In this document: piece by piece, positions 26,791-40,890 of the stretch | Layout: each line of letters opens with the position of its first letter | Numbering within the stretch: position 1 is the first letter of the stretch | Origin: Ficedula albicollis | Taxonomy: Eukaryota; Chordata; Aves; Passeriformes; Muscicapidae | NCBI RefSeq assembly: GCF_000247815.1 | Contig: NC_021673.1 | Location: 107,899,432-107,963,431 of the forward strand | Direction of reading: 5' to 3' | DNA: 64,000 bases | Notes under the pieces: model-generated | Databases searched by the model: none | What the model saw: the letters and a program-made list of their open reading frames with translations, nothing else | What the model was told of the DNA's origin: nothing | Program-made: the position numbers and the translations under genes

Positions 26791-29700
26791 CATGTGCCTT
26801 TTTGCACCAGCAGGGCTGTGTAAGTCCAGTGGTGTAAACTCCCACTAAAATCAGACAACAGGCATGAGCAGAAACTGCTCACATATAGATACTGGCTTTC
26901 TGTTTGTTCTTGTCCGCTGAGGACCTCGAGTGTTCTCATTTTAAAATGGAAGTGGCTCTTTTTAACCTGTGGCAAGTGAACTGCCATCTGCATAAATTCA
27001 TTTGAGGGGAACATTATCTTCCTGTGTGAACTTTGGTGGGAAGTGCTTTCAGGCCATAAAGTGAATCATTGGTCTCCCTGGGCTGGAGCTGATATATTGG
27101 CCTCTCTCCCTGGCATCTCCTTCAGGATTTTTAGCTCCTGGTCCTCTGTCATGTGTCTTTTCTCTGCCACTATGCATGGGCCACCCATTCCACGGCTGTG
27201 TCCTGTGTAAGGTCTCTGCCCTTGCAATGTTACTTTTTCATTTGGAGAGGGAAATACCACGGGTCCAAGCTTCCACCTTCCACCTTCACCACATCAGGAT
27301 CACGTTCATTGCACTGGGCAGATGTCTCCTTATGCCTGGTCTGTGTGGCAGTTCTTTTCTGAGTATCATCTTGATTGTGTTACCTTCCTTTTGCACTTCT
27401 CTGCCAGCATATATTTTTGTCTCTATAGTGTTAGACCTAAGGTCTTTATCTTTTCTTTCAAGGCCCTCAAAAAAACAACCAAACCATGAGGGTTTTTTCT
27501 CTCCATTATCTGCCACTTGTGCCCCTTGTTATTGAGATGTCCACCCCAATGCCTAATGGAACAGCTGACTTTGATCCAGGGCCAGCCCAGCACTGGTGAG
27601 CCTTGTTGGGTCCCTGCTCCCTGGCACCATCTCACTTGCATGGTGCTTTTGAATATACTGAGATATTTTAGCTGCAGGAGTGGAAGTGTGGCCACATGGA
27701 GCCTGCCCAGACAGCTCCTGAGCCAGGGTGGAAAAGCCTTCTCCCAGCCAGAGGTGGCCAATTGCTGTGCTGGCACCAGCCCTGCTCTGGGAAGGGCTTT
27801 TTTTTCACCCTGGCTCTGACCTGACCTTGCTGCTGCCAGGAGAGCTGCTTAAACATGTCTGCTCTGTGGTCCCACTCTCTGGAATTGGATTTTCATGTTA
27901 TCCAGTGTATTCTCTGTGCACTGGGGGTAGCTGTACTCCTCTGTGTGGCCTGTTCTCATGTGGATGTCTGGGAAAGCAGCCAATCTGTAGGTCAGGGCAG
28001 CATCTTTTCCAGTGTATGTACTGCCAGCTCCAAGGGAGCACAAACTGTTGAAGAAGCATATTGTGCTTTACCTACATACTTTGATGCAGGTCATTTTAGA
28101 GACTTGTGGAGGTGGGGAGGTCTGAAGGGTTGGGAGGGAACAAGTTCAGAGAGCAAGACTCGAGATTTCCCAAAGGCTCTGTTTTGTTTGTGAGCTTTTA
28201 AAGCATCATCCTCTTTCCAACTCTGAATACGAGAATTAACATTACATCCACACAGCAAACTTTGATGCACAGCTGTTTATTTATGCAAGCCCACATAGAT
28301 TCCTGCGTGCTTTGAGGGACCCTGGATTTGCCTCCAGGAAAATCCAGGGGCAAGGTTCCCAGTTTGTGCCTAGGCTGGGGATTTGTTAATGGAAGCAGAG
28401 GGGAAGCTTTGCCTCTGGAGCAGCAGCAGATGCAGCTCGTGGGCGAGTGGATTGCTCATGGCAGTGCTGCAGTGCTGCTGGAAGGGGTGTCTGGAGATCT
28501 AGTCCAGCTCCTGCACTTAACAGGTCTGTTGCCAGCATTCGTGTTAAAACTCATGTTAGAGGAAGATGGAAAGGTGATTGGCTATAACCAAAGACATTGC
28601 TGTATTATAGCTGAGAGAGCCTTAGGAAATGCTAATAGCGAGAGGAAGAGGTGATGGGTTTGTTGTTGCCTCTTTTTAGCAGCATTTCTCTGAGAATTTA
28701 AGAGAAAATGAATTCTGCTGAAATGACCTTTTCTTCACCTCTTACTGGCTCTTGACAAGCCTGTGCTCCCTGAGCCGTCCACACAAACACAAATAATGAA
28801 AAATCCAAGTGCACATGCTCCAAGGGATAGTTAAACATGTCTAAAAAAAAAGAATCCTCATCGCTGTTATGCTGTAAGGCAGTTGTTTCTGAGGAAAATT
28901 GATTTTCCCCATTTGAATACCTTAAAAATGCTTTTAATCTATCCCTAAGGAAAATGTGGTAAGTTCTAAATAACTAACTAGAAGCTTTTTAAAGCCAGGA
29001 ATATCTTTGTTGTTCTCCCTTTGCATATGTTTTCCTAAGACTAAGGGCTTTGTTAAAATGTAGAAATAATATTTAGAAAGAGATAAGGGTATCTGATCTT
29101 GCTAAGTCCTATACTTTTCTGTAGAAATTCAAGGTAATTGAAGATGCTGTTTTTTCATTTTAAAATTGGGTGTACATCAGATAAAAAATTAGCTTCAAAA
29201 GAGGCTGTTCTGGAAAGGAATAACTTGAGAAAAACGGGCAGTTGAACAGGAATTGGTTTTTTAGCTTTTCTTTGAGCACAAAGTGTTCCTGTTACACTTG
29301 CTGACCTAGTTGTCTCACCGTTATTTCAGAGCACACTTATTTTCTCTTCTGTATTTTTTTTTCCTTTCTATTCATGGAGGAGTAATGTGCAACATTTGCC
29401 TGGTACCTGACAGTAGATCAGTCACATCTCTGCCTTCCTAAATGTGACTGTTTCTGTCTGATACTATTTCGGTTTTTTGAAAGAGGAGAACCTGTATTTT
29501 TTGTCTTGACAGATTAATGGCCATGAATGACACCTTGCAATAAAATCAGCATTCTGGCACAGTCCCTGTTGGGCCTTTTGTATTTACAGGGTAGGAATCC
29601 CTGATCACCGAATTGTTTTCTGTGCAAACAGTGGGAGAATGCTGGGACCAACAAGGTTGAGCTGACCTTATGTGCTGGCCTGCTCACTGCCACTGACTGT

Positions 29701-30452
29701 CATGTTTCAAAGGTTAAACTAACTGTGGATGAAATGTAATCAGTAGTGCACTGGATCCTTTCCAGAGCTCACTGGAGGAGTGCAATAACCAGCATTGTTA
29801 GCTTTGGGAGAGCAAGAGACAGAGGTCATTACCTGTGTGCGTCTGAGCATGAGGAACCAACTGCCTTTCCTGCTACCTCCCACGTATGTTTATTTAAATC
29901 TTATCTGGAATTGTTATCCAGCTGGCCCCTGCTTTTTAAAAAAAAAAAAAATGTCTGCTTATTCCTCATACACTGCAATTTTCATCCTTCTGTTGCTTTC
30001 TCAGAGTTTCCACGGAAAAAATGTGCTGCTCTCAAACCCTTTCATTAGATGGGATGAGAATTGATACTTAGGGAAGCAGAAAAGGCTGAAAGAAAGAATT
30101 GCTGTGTTTTCAGATGACAGCCAAACCTAGGCTGGGATAAACCAGACAATACTCTTAAGACAGCCACATAATGCACCAGCAGAGGAAAGATGATCTTGGT
30201 AAATTTTCCTTCCTTCACTAGTGGGTAGCAAGGAAAAGAGCTGGTAAAATAGGAAGCTGGCGAGGGACAAGAGCAAGTGTGGGAGGAGGAGGCCAAACAG
30301 AAGCACTGAAGCAAAGATAGCATTCTGAGAATTGATTTTCCGTTTCTTTCTATACTCAACCACTCATTTTCCCCAGCTCTCTGTCATTTGTGCAGTACTT
30401 TCAGTCCTAGGCATTCAGATCTGCAGCAGGAGTCTGTTCACAGCATCAGATA

Positions 30453-32169
30453 AAAAGGCTTTTGGAAGGCACCAGAAGCGTGTAGGATATGGTGGGGAAG
30501 TACTGCTTGTTGTCACGTTAGGAATTTCAAGGGTGACAGGCACTGAAGCCAATATTCTATTTTTTTTTTGCCTGTATAACTTTTACACTACCTGCCCTCT
30601 GAAAATGCCTATACAATAACAATAGATTTAAGTGAGGAGCAAAAAACTGTCTTGCTTTTGAATCCTGTGGAAAGATTATTTTCTTTTTCACTCCGTCAAA
30701 GCATTTTGTTTTCTTTATGGATCGGGGTGTGGGTATGGCCTTGAAAACCAATACATTTAGCAGAAATTGAGACTTTTCCCTTGAAAGAAGATTGGCATAG
30801 ATTTCCATTTCGGAGCAAATCAGAGCTGTAGAGAAGATTAGATTATTTTAATATATGTTTTGTTTTACAGTTATGATTATTGCACGATAATCAGCTGGTG
30901 AGAATATGAATTTTTCAGGATCTTTCTGTATGGGCTTTTCATTTTGAGTTAGTTTCTAAAGAAGCCCTGACAAAAATAGAGCTCTGTACCAGTCATAGGA
31001 GAGTCAGCTCCATTCAGAAAAGCTCAGTGTAAGTTGGTTATGATGTTGTGAAAATGCCATTATCCTCCTTAGCCCCCCTTTATCAGACTCTCAGGTTTGT
31101 CACAAGCAGAGAGAGTTCCTCAGCATTGTTTCTATCTGTTGCTCCCTCCTGTACTTCAAAAATGGAATGATCTTTTCCTTTTTCCTGAGTCTTGAAAAGA
31201 TCTCTCTACTTCAGCGCGTGAGAGAGGACAAAGTATTCTCTTTTTATTTACTTTTCTTATGAAATTCTTCTTTCTGAAAGGCCTCCTTTTTTTTTTTTTT
31301 TCCCTTGGCCTTAAAAGGCTTTTGGAAGGCACCAGAAGCGTGTAGGATATGGTGGGGAAGTACTGCTTGTCGTCACGTTAGGAATTTCAAGGGTGACAGG
31401 CACTGAAGCCAATATTCTATTTTTTTTTTGCCTGTATAACTTTTACACTACCTGCCCTCTGAAAATGCCTATACAATAACAATAGATTTAAGTGAGGAGC
31501 AAAAAACTGTCTTGCTTTTGAATCCTGTGGAAAGATTATTTTCTTTTTCACTCCGTCAAAGCATTTTGTTTTCTTTATGGATCAGGGTGTGGGTATGGCC
31601 TTGAAAACCAATACATTTAGCAGAAATTGAGACTTTTCCCTTGAAAGAAGATTGGCATAGATTTCCATTTCGGAGCAAATCAGAGCTGTAGAGAAGATTA
31701 GATTATTTTAATATATGTTTTGTTTTACAATTATGATTATTGCACGATAATCAGCTGGTGGGAATATGAATTTTTCAGGATCTTTCTGTATGGGCTTTTC
31801 ATTTTGAGTTAGTTTCTAAAGAAGCCCTGACAAAAATAGAGCTCTGTACCAGTCATAGGAGAGTCAGCTCCATTCAGAAAAGCTCAGTGTAAGTTGGTTA
31901 TGATGTTGTGAAAATGCCATTATCCTCCTTAGCCCCCCTTTATCAGACTCTCAGGTTTGTCACAAGCAGAGAGAGTTCCTCAGCATTGTTTCTATCTGTT
32001 GCTCCCTCCTGTACTTCAAAAATGGAATGATCTTTTCCTTTTTCCTGAGTCTTGAAAAGATCTCTCTACTTCAGCGCGTGAGAGAGGACAAAGTATTCTC
32101 TTTTTATTTACTTTTCTTATGAAATTCTTCTTTCTGAAAGGCCTCTTTTTTTTTTTTTCCCTTGGCCTT
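30453..32169. repeat. 860-bp head-to-tail tandem duplication, two nearly identical copies
   Basis: Copy 1 is 30453-31312 and copy 2 is 31313-32169. They differ at only a handful of positions, for example the base in ATCGGGGTG versus ATCAGGGTG, TTGTCACG versus TCGTCACG, and a poly-T of 15 versus 13. Each copy ends in poly-T followed by CCCTTGGCCTT. The unit contains no recognisable gene or transposon. Confidence 0.97.
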
Positions 32170-33550
32170 TTTTTCCCTTTCTCTTCATGCCAGAACACTG
32201 TAGATGTGGAAGGACTGAGTAAAAGCACTAGCAATTGTGAATGCTGAGCAGTATTCTTTCCTGCGTCTTTCACGTCTCCTTCTCTAGGCAAGATTTCTGT
32301 TTAAATTGTTCAAAGAGCAGCTTGATTTCTTTTCCTGCCTTGAAGGTAGAATGCTTCAGTAGCCACTTTTGTAGTATATTCCAGGACTTCTAACATGGCA
32401 AGCAGTGTCTGGATGAGACATGATTTCTCTATGGATGGTTTCTACTCTACTGGGAAAACTGTTCTAATGTCCAATATTTGTGGTCCAAAATTGTACTCAA
32501 GGAAACTCTCAGGGAGTTGTGCAAGTCTTCATATAGAGAGCTTCTCAACAAAAGAACTTCTGATGTGAGAAAAGATGTGGACTCAAACTGCAGTTGTAGA
32601 GGATGTAGATCAGCATGAGTAGTGAAGGTGCCCTGGTCTGTTTGTGGTTTTCCTATCAGATCTATAAGGAGCCCATCAATTTTTCTGTGTATGTGGGGGT
32701 CTTCCTAGAGACCTTGTGACAGCCCTGCTGAATGACCTTAGGAACAAGAAACCAGTTCCTTCAACCTCCCAGGTGTTCAGTCAGCTGCCCAGAACTGGGT
32801 CCATGGCATTCCCAGTCAGGTGCTTGCCCCTGTGTAGAAATAACTAGAATTCCTCAAAGAGAGGAAAGCTTTCAACATTAGCATTTTTAGGAAGGTCTGG
32901 CCATACTGTGTCTTTCTGCACAAGAAACAGCAGATAAACAGCAAGCCCTGATGGAGTTTCTGTTTTTCTGGAATATTTTAATGATGGGGGAACTTGGGCA
33001 ACACAACTTGCTTCTACTCAGCCTGTCTTCTGCCCATCCACCTTTTTCTCTCGGATCATGTACGTGGCACAAATACTAGAAGCAGCATGGATACCGTGGT
33101 AGTACTCCAGAGCAGAATGGTTTGGAGCCAGCAAAAACTGTATGTGCACACTATCTACTCCATGCATTGTTCTTTTGAGCTCTGATGGCACAGGTGAAAT
33201 GGCCATATTCTGTAATTAGAGGCCTGCATTACACCTTTCCCCCTTTCAGATGTGTTTTGAAAAATTCACCAAGTAGCAGAAGGTGTTTGCAAAGCTTTTT
33301 CTGACAAGCCTTTCACTGAGCCTTGATAGCAGGATTTCCAGGTCAGTGCATACCATACATTTGTGTCTGGACACAGCTGCAGGTTGTCCTTTTATGCTGT
33401 CCCCACCAGACTCTGCTGAGATGTTTTTCTGGGTCTGCTTTCTCTGCATTTGTCAGAGAGGAATCAGTTGGCTGTGGTTAGATACACTTTGTTTGTGAGA
33501 TCCCATCCTTACTGATGCTAACAGGTTTAGTTGCTGTATGTGTTCAAAAC

Positions 33551-33592
33551 CCAGGGAAGAAATGTGGTGTTCCAGGGAAGAAATGTGGTGTT
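33551..33592. repeat. 21-bp direct duplication
   Basis: CCAGGGAAGAAATGTGGTGT plus T occurs twice, exactly. Confidence 0.9.
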
Positions 33593-33865
33593 CTAGGAAG
33601 GCTTGTTCCTTCTGTGCGTCAGGTTTCTGTGTTGTGTGCTACCAACAAGAAAAGCAGAGAGCAAAGCTAGCAAGCTGAAATATTCTCTGTATACCACAGT
33701 GTTCCTCAGAAATTTCTTCTAGCTTGTAAATATTTTGTAGCAGGACAATTTACTGTCTGGTGGAGAAAGAAAAATACTTGTTTTGGCTTTGAGAGTGTAG
33801 AATTCTTAATTGTATATGACAAAATTGTGGCAATTTTTCCAGTTTTACCCTGGAAAGTTTTAACT

Positions 33866-33975
33866 TCTCTCTCTCTCTCTCTCTGGTGTTGATATATGCT
33901 TAGAGACTTTTGTTGTTTGAGTACTCTCTCTCTCTCTGGTGTCGATATATGCTTAGAGACTTTTGTTGTTTGAGT
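33866..33975. repeat. 53-bp duplication led by CT dinucleotide runs
   Basis: A (CT)n run followed by GGTGTTGATATATGCTTAGA and GACTTTTGTTGTTTGAGT is repeated, offset by 53 bp, with one mismatch (GTGTT versus GTGTC) and different CT lengths. Confidence 0.92.
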
Positions 33976-36900
33976 TTTGCAGTTTGGTCCTGTGATTATA
34001 GTATGCCTGGGGTTTTTTCAGGATAAAAATCCTGTTTAAACTTCTGATAAGGAATATAATATGATTATTTCCTGTGTTGACTGTGAGACTCACATGTGAG
34101 GAGATGGGGACTGGGGAGAGAAGGCAACCTTCTTGTATAATTACATGAGAATATTGTGGTATGTGCATTCTCTGCAGGAGACTTTTAAATACAGATTGAA
34201 CTAATGAATCTTTTCCTCAAGCCTAGCCATACATGTTAAGTCTTCCAACTGAAATCTGTACAACAGATTTAAAAATCATTATTAGACCTTTAAAATGTCA
34301 TAAAGATTCAAAGACAGAGAGACCAGTTCGCCTCTTTAAATTATATGGTGTTCGAGGATGTGTTATTTCAGGAGCTTTTCCAAGACACTGCACTGTCACA
34401 GCTTCATTGCTTCAAATGTCACTTCAAGTAGGAGCAGTTTTTATAACTGCACAGCAAACTCAAGATGGTTTAATGGAAATTATTTCTTCATGTGTCAAAA
34501 TGACCCCTTTGTTTCTCATTTTACTCTTTTGTTGCCTGCAGCTAATCTGGTTTTTGGGTTATCAGATCCAAGCATCTTACAATGCTGACTCTAGCAGCGG
34601 CATTCAGCTGGAATGCTGCCTTTTGTTTACTGGTTTCACCAGGCCTCCAGTGCTTTCTTTGGTCATCTGGTGGCTCCACTAATGTGATTTGCACTCCCAG
34701 GCTCTGCAGGTAGTCATGAGCTTTTAAAGGGAATTAGAGGAAAGCCTGCCACCCTGGTTGCTAATGAATCCACAGGGTATTTCTTATTGGTGTTTTGTTT
34801 TTCCAGATTCTTTTTTTTCTGTTTTATGGTGTTTTTCTTCTGTCTGCTTGGACTTCAGTTTCTAAAGTTGGTTTACCTGGCTCTGGTGTGGTGACATTCA
34901 GTTTGCTTGAAGTAGAAGTACCAAATCCTACTGATCAGTGTGTCCATTTGGGATTTTCTCAGGAACAGTAAATAAATATGGAAAAAATAGATGGCTAGAG
35001 AAATATTCAACAACTTCTTTATTACAATACATATTATACAAAGCTTAATCTTGGTAATAGGGGGTTGGTAAAAAGAGACAAACTTCCACCTTCATGAAAA
35101 CTCTAACTATTAAAATAGGAAATGTGGGTTCGTGTAGGGCAGTTGAAATGTTTTGCTAATGAGGTGGCAGATGGAATCCTAAATTTTCACAAGCACACCA
35201 GGAGAAGGTGCAAGTTTATAAACACAGTGCAGTCTTACAAATGTGAGCCAGTGAAGGACATAGTCAAAGAAATATTTTATTACAGTTTTTGTAAAAAAAA
35301 AAGTTATACTGGAGAGGGTTTTTTGATATGAAAAGCATATGCACAAAAGAGGATTTAGTCTTAAAATATCTTTGTCTCTTTTTCTGGAGCAAAGGAGAGT
35401 TTCAGACTCTGAGGAGTTAAGTTGAGCAGCATGTCAGATGCTGAGTAAGATGCCATTCCTTCTTATATCCACAACCTCTTACTTAAGTATCCTTGTGGAT
35501 TTGAGTGGGGATTAATAGAGTGATTAGGGTTGGTTGTTTTTTTTTTTTTTTTCAGATTAGTCCTGCAGTTTTGTTAGAGCCAGTATTTGGCTCGCACAAA
35601 AACAAGCACAATGTCAATGTTTTTAAAGCTTCACTCTAGTCTAATTAAGACTCAACCTACTGTGGCAGGATGTGCAGTTTTTTTATATTTTCATAACATA
35701 CTTTTCATCCATTTCTGTTGTTTTAGAATGGAAGAGAAAAAAAACCTGTGATAAAAGCAAAATCTACCTAATACTTTGGAAATAAATGGGCCCTTTCCAT
35801 GCAAAAATAGTTAATATTGAATCTATTCTTATTGTTGTTTACCTTGAGAGCAAATCTATCTGTTTACTCAAATCTGAAGAATTTAAACTGGTAAGAGTTG
35901 TGCCACTGATATGTGGTTTATAGGGTTGGGTCTAAAGAGTAGAAGAAAGCTTTAGGAAAGTAGAAGTACACAAATATATTTCACTTCCCTTTTTTGTGCT
36001 CTTCTGTGGTGTCAGTGCTGTAGGATTTATGTTTATATTATATGTGTGTGTTTATGTTTTTTAATACACAAACTGAATATCACAGCATTAGATTTTGTTC
36101 AAAGAATGTCAGTATGGTTGTTGAATTGGTATTTTTGCTTCCAAAAAATATAACCCCATAGAAATTCAGGTGCAGGGGTTTTAATAGTGGACAAATAAAG
36201 CAAGAGTGTATCGATTGAGTTTTACTAGGCTGACAGCAGCACTGAAGGTCCTCGTGATGCAGAAGTTTGTGACCCATGAAATCTCCATTTTCCTTCCATT
36301 GGTAATACATCTTGAAGTACAGAAGCCTGGAAAATGCATCCTGGGTGACCTAACAGATTGATTATCTACAAATAGAAAATTATTTGAACTTATTGCTAAA
36401 AATGTGTTTGGTACTAGTAAATATAAGGGATAGGCTTAAATTAGATTGTTAAAGTGTTCCCTGAGCACAAATTCACTAAGGCAACAGCCAATCCTTACAG
36501 GTATGAGTAAGATCTGCTATATTTTCCTTTAAAATGCTAATTTCAGATACTTGGCCATTTTGCTGACTCAGTTTCATCAGCTTGCGTGCCAGTGCCCAAA
36601 AATGAAAATTTTGCTTTATAAATGGTACTTGTGTCTGATTGAAGGAAATAAAGGGCGGTAAGGAATTGAGCTGAGTTATTTCTAAAAGGGGTAAATATCC
36701 AAGGTTCAGAAAAGAGGCCTGTAGCACACAGGCACACCAGCAGGCAGATTTTACAGCTCTGTCCACAGCACAGAAGGAAGATAAATCATGGCCATCCCCC
36801 TCTCATTTTTGCAGTGGTTCAACCCTGGGGTTTAGCTGAAGGACTTAAAGAGTTTTTGAAGTGCAAATAGACTGGTGAAGGGTAAACCTTTTCAGAGTTT

Positions 36901-39900
36901 CATTTAGATGGATTTTTTTTTTCTATGTGGATTTCTGGCACCAGCTGAGATCTGGAAAGCCACAGGATTTTTTTGTTTTTGATCAATCAAGCAAGCAGAA
37001 CTTGCCATGGGGGTGTACATTCTCTGCATACATATTGATCCTATTGTGTTTAAAAGTAGTTAATTTAATCAGGACTTTTTGAAACCTTCCCTGGCAAAAC
37101 TTGCATTAATGAAGCTGTCATTTCAAGGTCATGTTTCAGTGTCAATAACTTAATGGTAATGACAGAAGTTACCTGAAAGTTTATCATCAATTTTTAAGTC
37201 ATTCCATGTTAAAATTGCTTTGAATGAGAACTGAGTTTACGTACACACATGTAAAAATCTTCAGCTTCAATTGGAAAATGTGACTGTCATAAGATGAGAG
37301 ATTTTCAAAGCAGTCTGGAGTTACCAAACACATTAATACTCATGGTTCTGGTACTGTTCACTGCTGTTTGGATGGGTACCCTTGGCCTGCCCTGTTCCAT
37401 ACGGAGTTTGGCTCCAATATTCTATTTTACACCATGTCTCTTCCAGCAAAATGCTTGTAATATCAGAGATTTTATTCAAGGCTCTTTCTAGTAGTTTTGA
37501 CCTTTTACCTCACATTTTGTCTTGTTTAAAAGCAGCAGTATGCAGAAGATGGATTGTATATTAACTATAAACACTTCTCTCTACTGTGATAAATATTTGG
37601 AGGTAAAATGTGTAAGGACTGGCTGTTTGATAAGATGCTCATCTGAGTGCAGGGTACAGATTTTATAAGGCAGGATGCAATTTACTACTTTTTCATCCAT
37701 TTCTGATGCCAAGATCTTCAAGTATTTTGGGTGAAAGCATTATATATTTTCAAGACTTTTTTCCTGTGTGGATATTAAGTACAGACTTCATTATTTGCTT
37801 CTTTGATTTATTTGGGTTGGAAGGAGCTTCAGAAAGGTTTTCTGGACATGGTGACACTCAAGGATGTGCTGGCACATCCCCCAGAGTCAATTTTCTCATT
37901 TCTTTTCTTCTTGGTAGTTGCAGTGTGCCTTGAACCCTGCCAATTGCTGAGATAGGAGGTGGAAAGCAGAGTCTTGCATAAAACTTTTTCAATCATATAC
38001 CAGTAATGGTCTTCTGCAAATGTTCCTGTTTGTATTTTTCCCATCCAAATGGGATTTCATCAAAGATTTTGGTGTCAGATCACTTGTGGCTCAGAACAGG
38101 AGAAGAACTCCAAAGGTGATCTGAGGCCCAGAGCTGGGATCCTCTTTAGGAAGGACCAAACTGGTTGCTAGTTCAATCTCTGTGTGTTGGATGTCCAAAA
38201 TGGTATTGTAGAATAGCATACTGTGGTAAACTGGCCTATATTTTAAAATGGTGTATTTATACATTACTTCTGTATTTACAGTCTGGTGGTTTGATATGGT
38301 CTGCTGTGAGAGCACAGCAGAAACATTCTACATCAGAACAGGGACCTAAAATCATAATTCATCACAATTAATAAATATGGCTAAATACAATCAATAAATA
38401 GATCCTAACAAGCTCATGTTGTGATTTTTTTCCTGACTTTACACTGGACAGGAAATGTTTGGTTATCAGGCCCCTTATCCTGGTATTTTATTTTACAACT
38501 CTAACTTTACATCTGTAAAACTCACATGTTCTCAGTCTCATTTACTGTAATGATGTAGTGTTTGAAAACTGAACATGAGATGCTGTTTAAAGCTTTACTG
38601 GGAAAGACAGGGAAATTCTTTGTATCTCACTGCAGAAGAGGGGTTCTCAGTATTTTTGGTGCCACTTTTGCGAATGTGGCACTGGGAGAAGCTAATATGA
38701 CCTTTCCTTTTTTTAAGTGATGTTTTCTGCCACCCAGGACTCTTCAGCAAGTCCTGTTCCACTGACTGGGTGGAGGATTTTGGGTGTATTTCAAATCAGC
38801 AGTTTTTAGTTCAGTCTTACAAGCATAGAGGGCAGATTTTTTGTTTAGAAGCAGGCATCATTCTGTAGCTGGATATGTGAGTGTTAGCTGGAAAATCTAT
38901 CATTCTAATTTAATTTTTTTTTTAAGTGGTGCATGCTCAAATGTCAAAACACTGAGGGGCTCTTACTTGCAGATTACAGATTTAACAAGCAGCTGTGACA
39001 TTAAAATAATCTTACTGTGGTTACAGTATGCATTTGTCAAGGGCACAGGCTTGCACAATGATTCTGAATTCCTGTGGGGTTTAACAGAGCAACAGCTGGT
39101 CTGTAGGATGTGTAGATTTTAACAAGGTAACGTCTGTGTTTTGGTGAAGGACTTGTGTGACCTTCTGCTGAAGCTGTTCCAAAGTGCCTTCTTCCTCCAT
39201 TCAAGTCTGTAGGGGTCCTGTAACAGTATTTGTGTGAGATTTCTCCATTCTCTCTTCTCCTCTTGATTTTATCGCTGGTAAATTCTACAGAATTCTTCAA
39301 TGGGGTATTAAGAGGAAAAAAAGTAAAATAAAAAAGTCATCAACACCACTAACTACAGCTTAGGATAGAAAAAATACTCTTTTTGGCTTGTGACTGTATC
39401 GGATTCCTTTTCCCCAAAGTTGTTGGTTGGGTTTTTTTCTCTTGAGAGAGGTTTATGGTGCTGTGTCTGCCAGGATAGCTGTGTCTCAGGGTCGAAGTTG
39501 TATTTCTCCCTAGTTCCTAGAGGTGATGTTATCTTTTGTTCACTCAACAGTATGGTCATTCCTGAGAGCATCTGTCACTTTAGGCATTGTAAGATGGATG
39601 AGTCTCAAGTGAACTGCTGGTTGAAGCAAATGGTAAAAATAAGAAAAGACATGGGGGTTGGGGGTCTTCAGAGGGGACAGACAACAAGGAAGCACTGTGA
39701 AAAATCAAAAGTAAGCCAGACCATAGTGGAGGAAAGAGCCAAGATGTGGATCACATTAGCAGATCTCACAGGTCTTGATAATGAAGATTGGTGGCTGATG
39801 AATTCTGAAGAGATCTTTTGCATCTTGGCAAAAATGCTGTTGGTTTTTTTCGTATTTCATTTGCAAATAAGGGAGGATAAGAAGGAGATGACTTGAACAT

Positions 39901-40833
39901 AAGATGAGAAATACTTTTTTTTTCACATCATGTCATATGGTCAGGACAAATTAATGTTGCCAATAGTCAGGAAAAGGGTTAATGGTATTTTGTGTGTCTT
40001 AAATATTGTGTGACAATCTGTCAGTTCTCAGTGGGCACATAGCATTATAAAAACCAAAGCAGCATATCAGCTGTTTAGCTTTTGGAAAAAAATATAAATC
40101 TAAAAATTCATAGTATTTCAGAAGGTACTTAATATTTTGAAAAGAGGTAAAGTTCCCTATAGCATCTCTGATTTAGCTGGACTAATTGAGTTCGATTTTT
40201 TACAGGGAGAAAGCAGTGCAAAACCACACAAACCCCAAGAAAACTCCCTGAAATGCACTGACAGGCAGATCCATACCCCCCACCCCCAAGCTGAGCAAAG
40301 GTCTGTGTTTGCAAAAGCAGCCGGCAGAGGACAAAAGGCACTCACAGCCCAGTGTGTGTCAAGGTTTGGGAAGGGTCCAGGAAGATCTTGGCTTGAAAAA
40401 TTATTTTGTCACACTGTTGGCATTGGTCCATAAGGGGAAGCACTGGTTGAAAGGCGAAGAAATTAAGATGATTAGAAGCTTTAAAGCTTCACAAATGGTG
40501 GAGTATCTCTCTTCTCAATGGATGTAAATAATAGATGAAAGACCGAGAGTGACAACAAAGGCTCAGGGCCTTTAAGAGAATGTGTGCAGCCTGAATAGAG
40601 GTCTGTGGCCTAGGGCCAAAGGTCTTAGCTTTGAGTGTAATTAGAAGAAAATACAAAAATGTCATTACTAGCAGGTGAAATGTTCAGCACGTGTCTGAAA
40701 AATAGCAATTTCAGAGGCAGGGGCTGTTGGAATTGGATTACTGGCATTCTGCCATCGCTGGAGTCTGTGCAGAGCCTACAGTTTGGCCAGGAGCTGTGTT
40801 TGTTGTCCCTGCTGTCCATCTGTGCCAGTCCCA

Positions 40834-40890
40834 CGGCGGGGGGACCCATCTGTGGCGGGGATGCGCGGTGGCATCCGCGGTACCCGGCCG
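40834..40890. promoter_or_regulatory. Isolated CpG cluster (nine CpGs in 57 bp), possible small promoter or exon
   Basis: CpGs fall at 40834, 40837, 40856, 40864, 40866, 40876, 40878, 40885 and 40889 in otherwise CpG-poor DNA. GGATGC (40859-40864) can pair with GCATCC (40871-40876). A consensus donor CAG|GTGAGG lies 66 bp downstream (GT at 40957). It is far too short to be a typical CpG island, so a promoter is only a possibility. Confidence 0.25.

Larger units (their letters stand above)
14316..30452. other. Gene-free stretch between the solo LTR and the 860-bp duplication
   Basis: No coding exon is recognised. It includes a cluster of nuclear-receptor-like half-sites at 14648-14709 and direct duplications at 17740, 18577, 20731 and 26656. 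A more G+C-rich, low-CpG segment lies at about 27,060-28,200, where longer chance open frames occur on both strands but no family is recognisable. Confidence 0.5.
32170..40833. other. Gene-free stretch between the 860-bp duplication and the CpG cluster
   Basis: The longest open frames (34233-34682 and 39390-39896, + strand) have no recognisable domain, composition or splice context and are taken as chance. Small duplications at 33551 and 33866 are listed separately. Nothing else is recognised. Confidence 0.5.

Noticed and set aside
34233..34682. 149-codon open frame on the + strand
   Set aside because: No recognisable domain, no convincing splice context, and ordinary intronic composition; it is within chance length for 64 kb.
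39390..39896. 168-codon open frame on the + strand
   Set aside because: The longest non-homopolymer frame, but its translation resembles no family and lacks codon-bias or promoter support.
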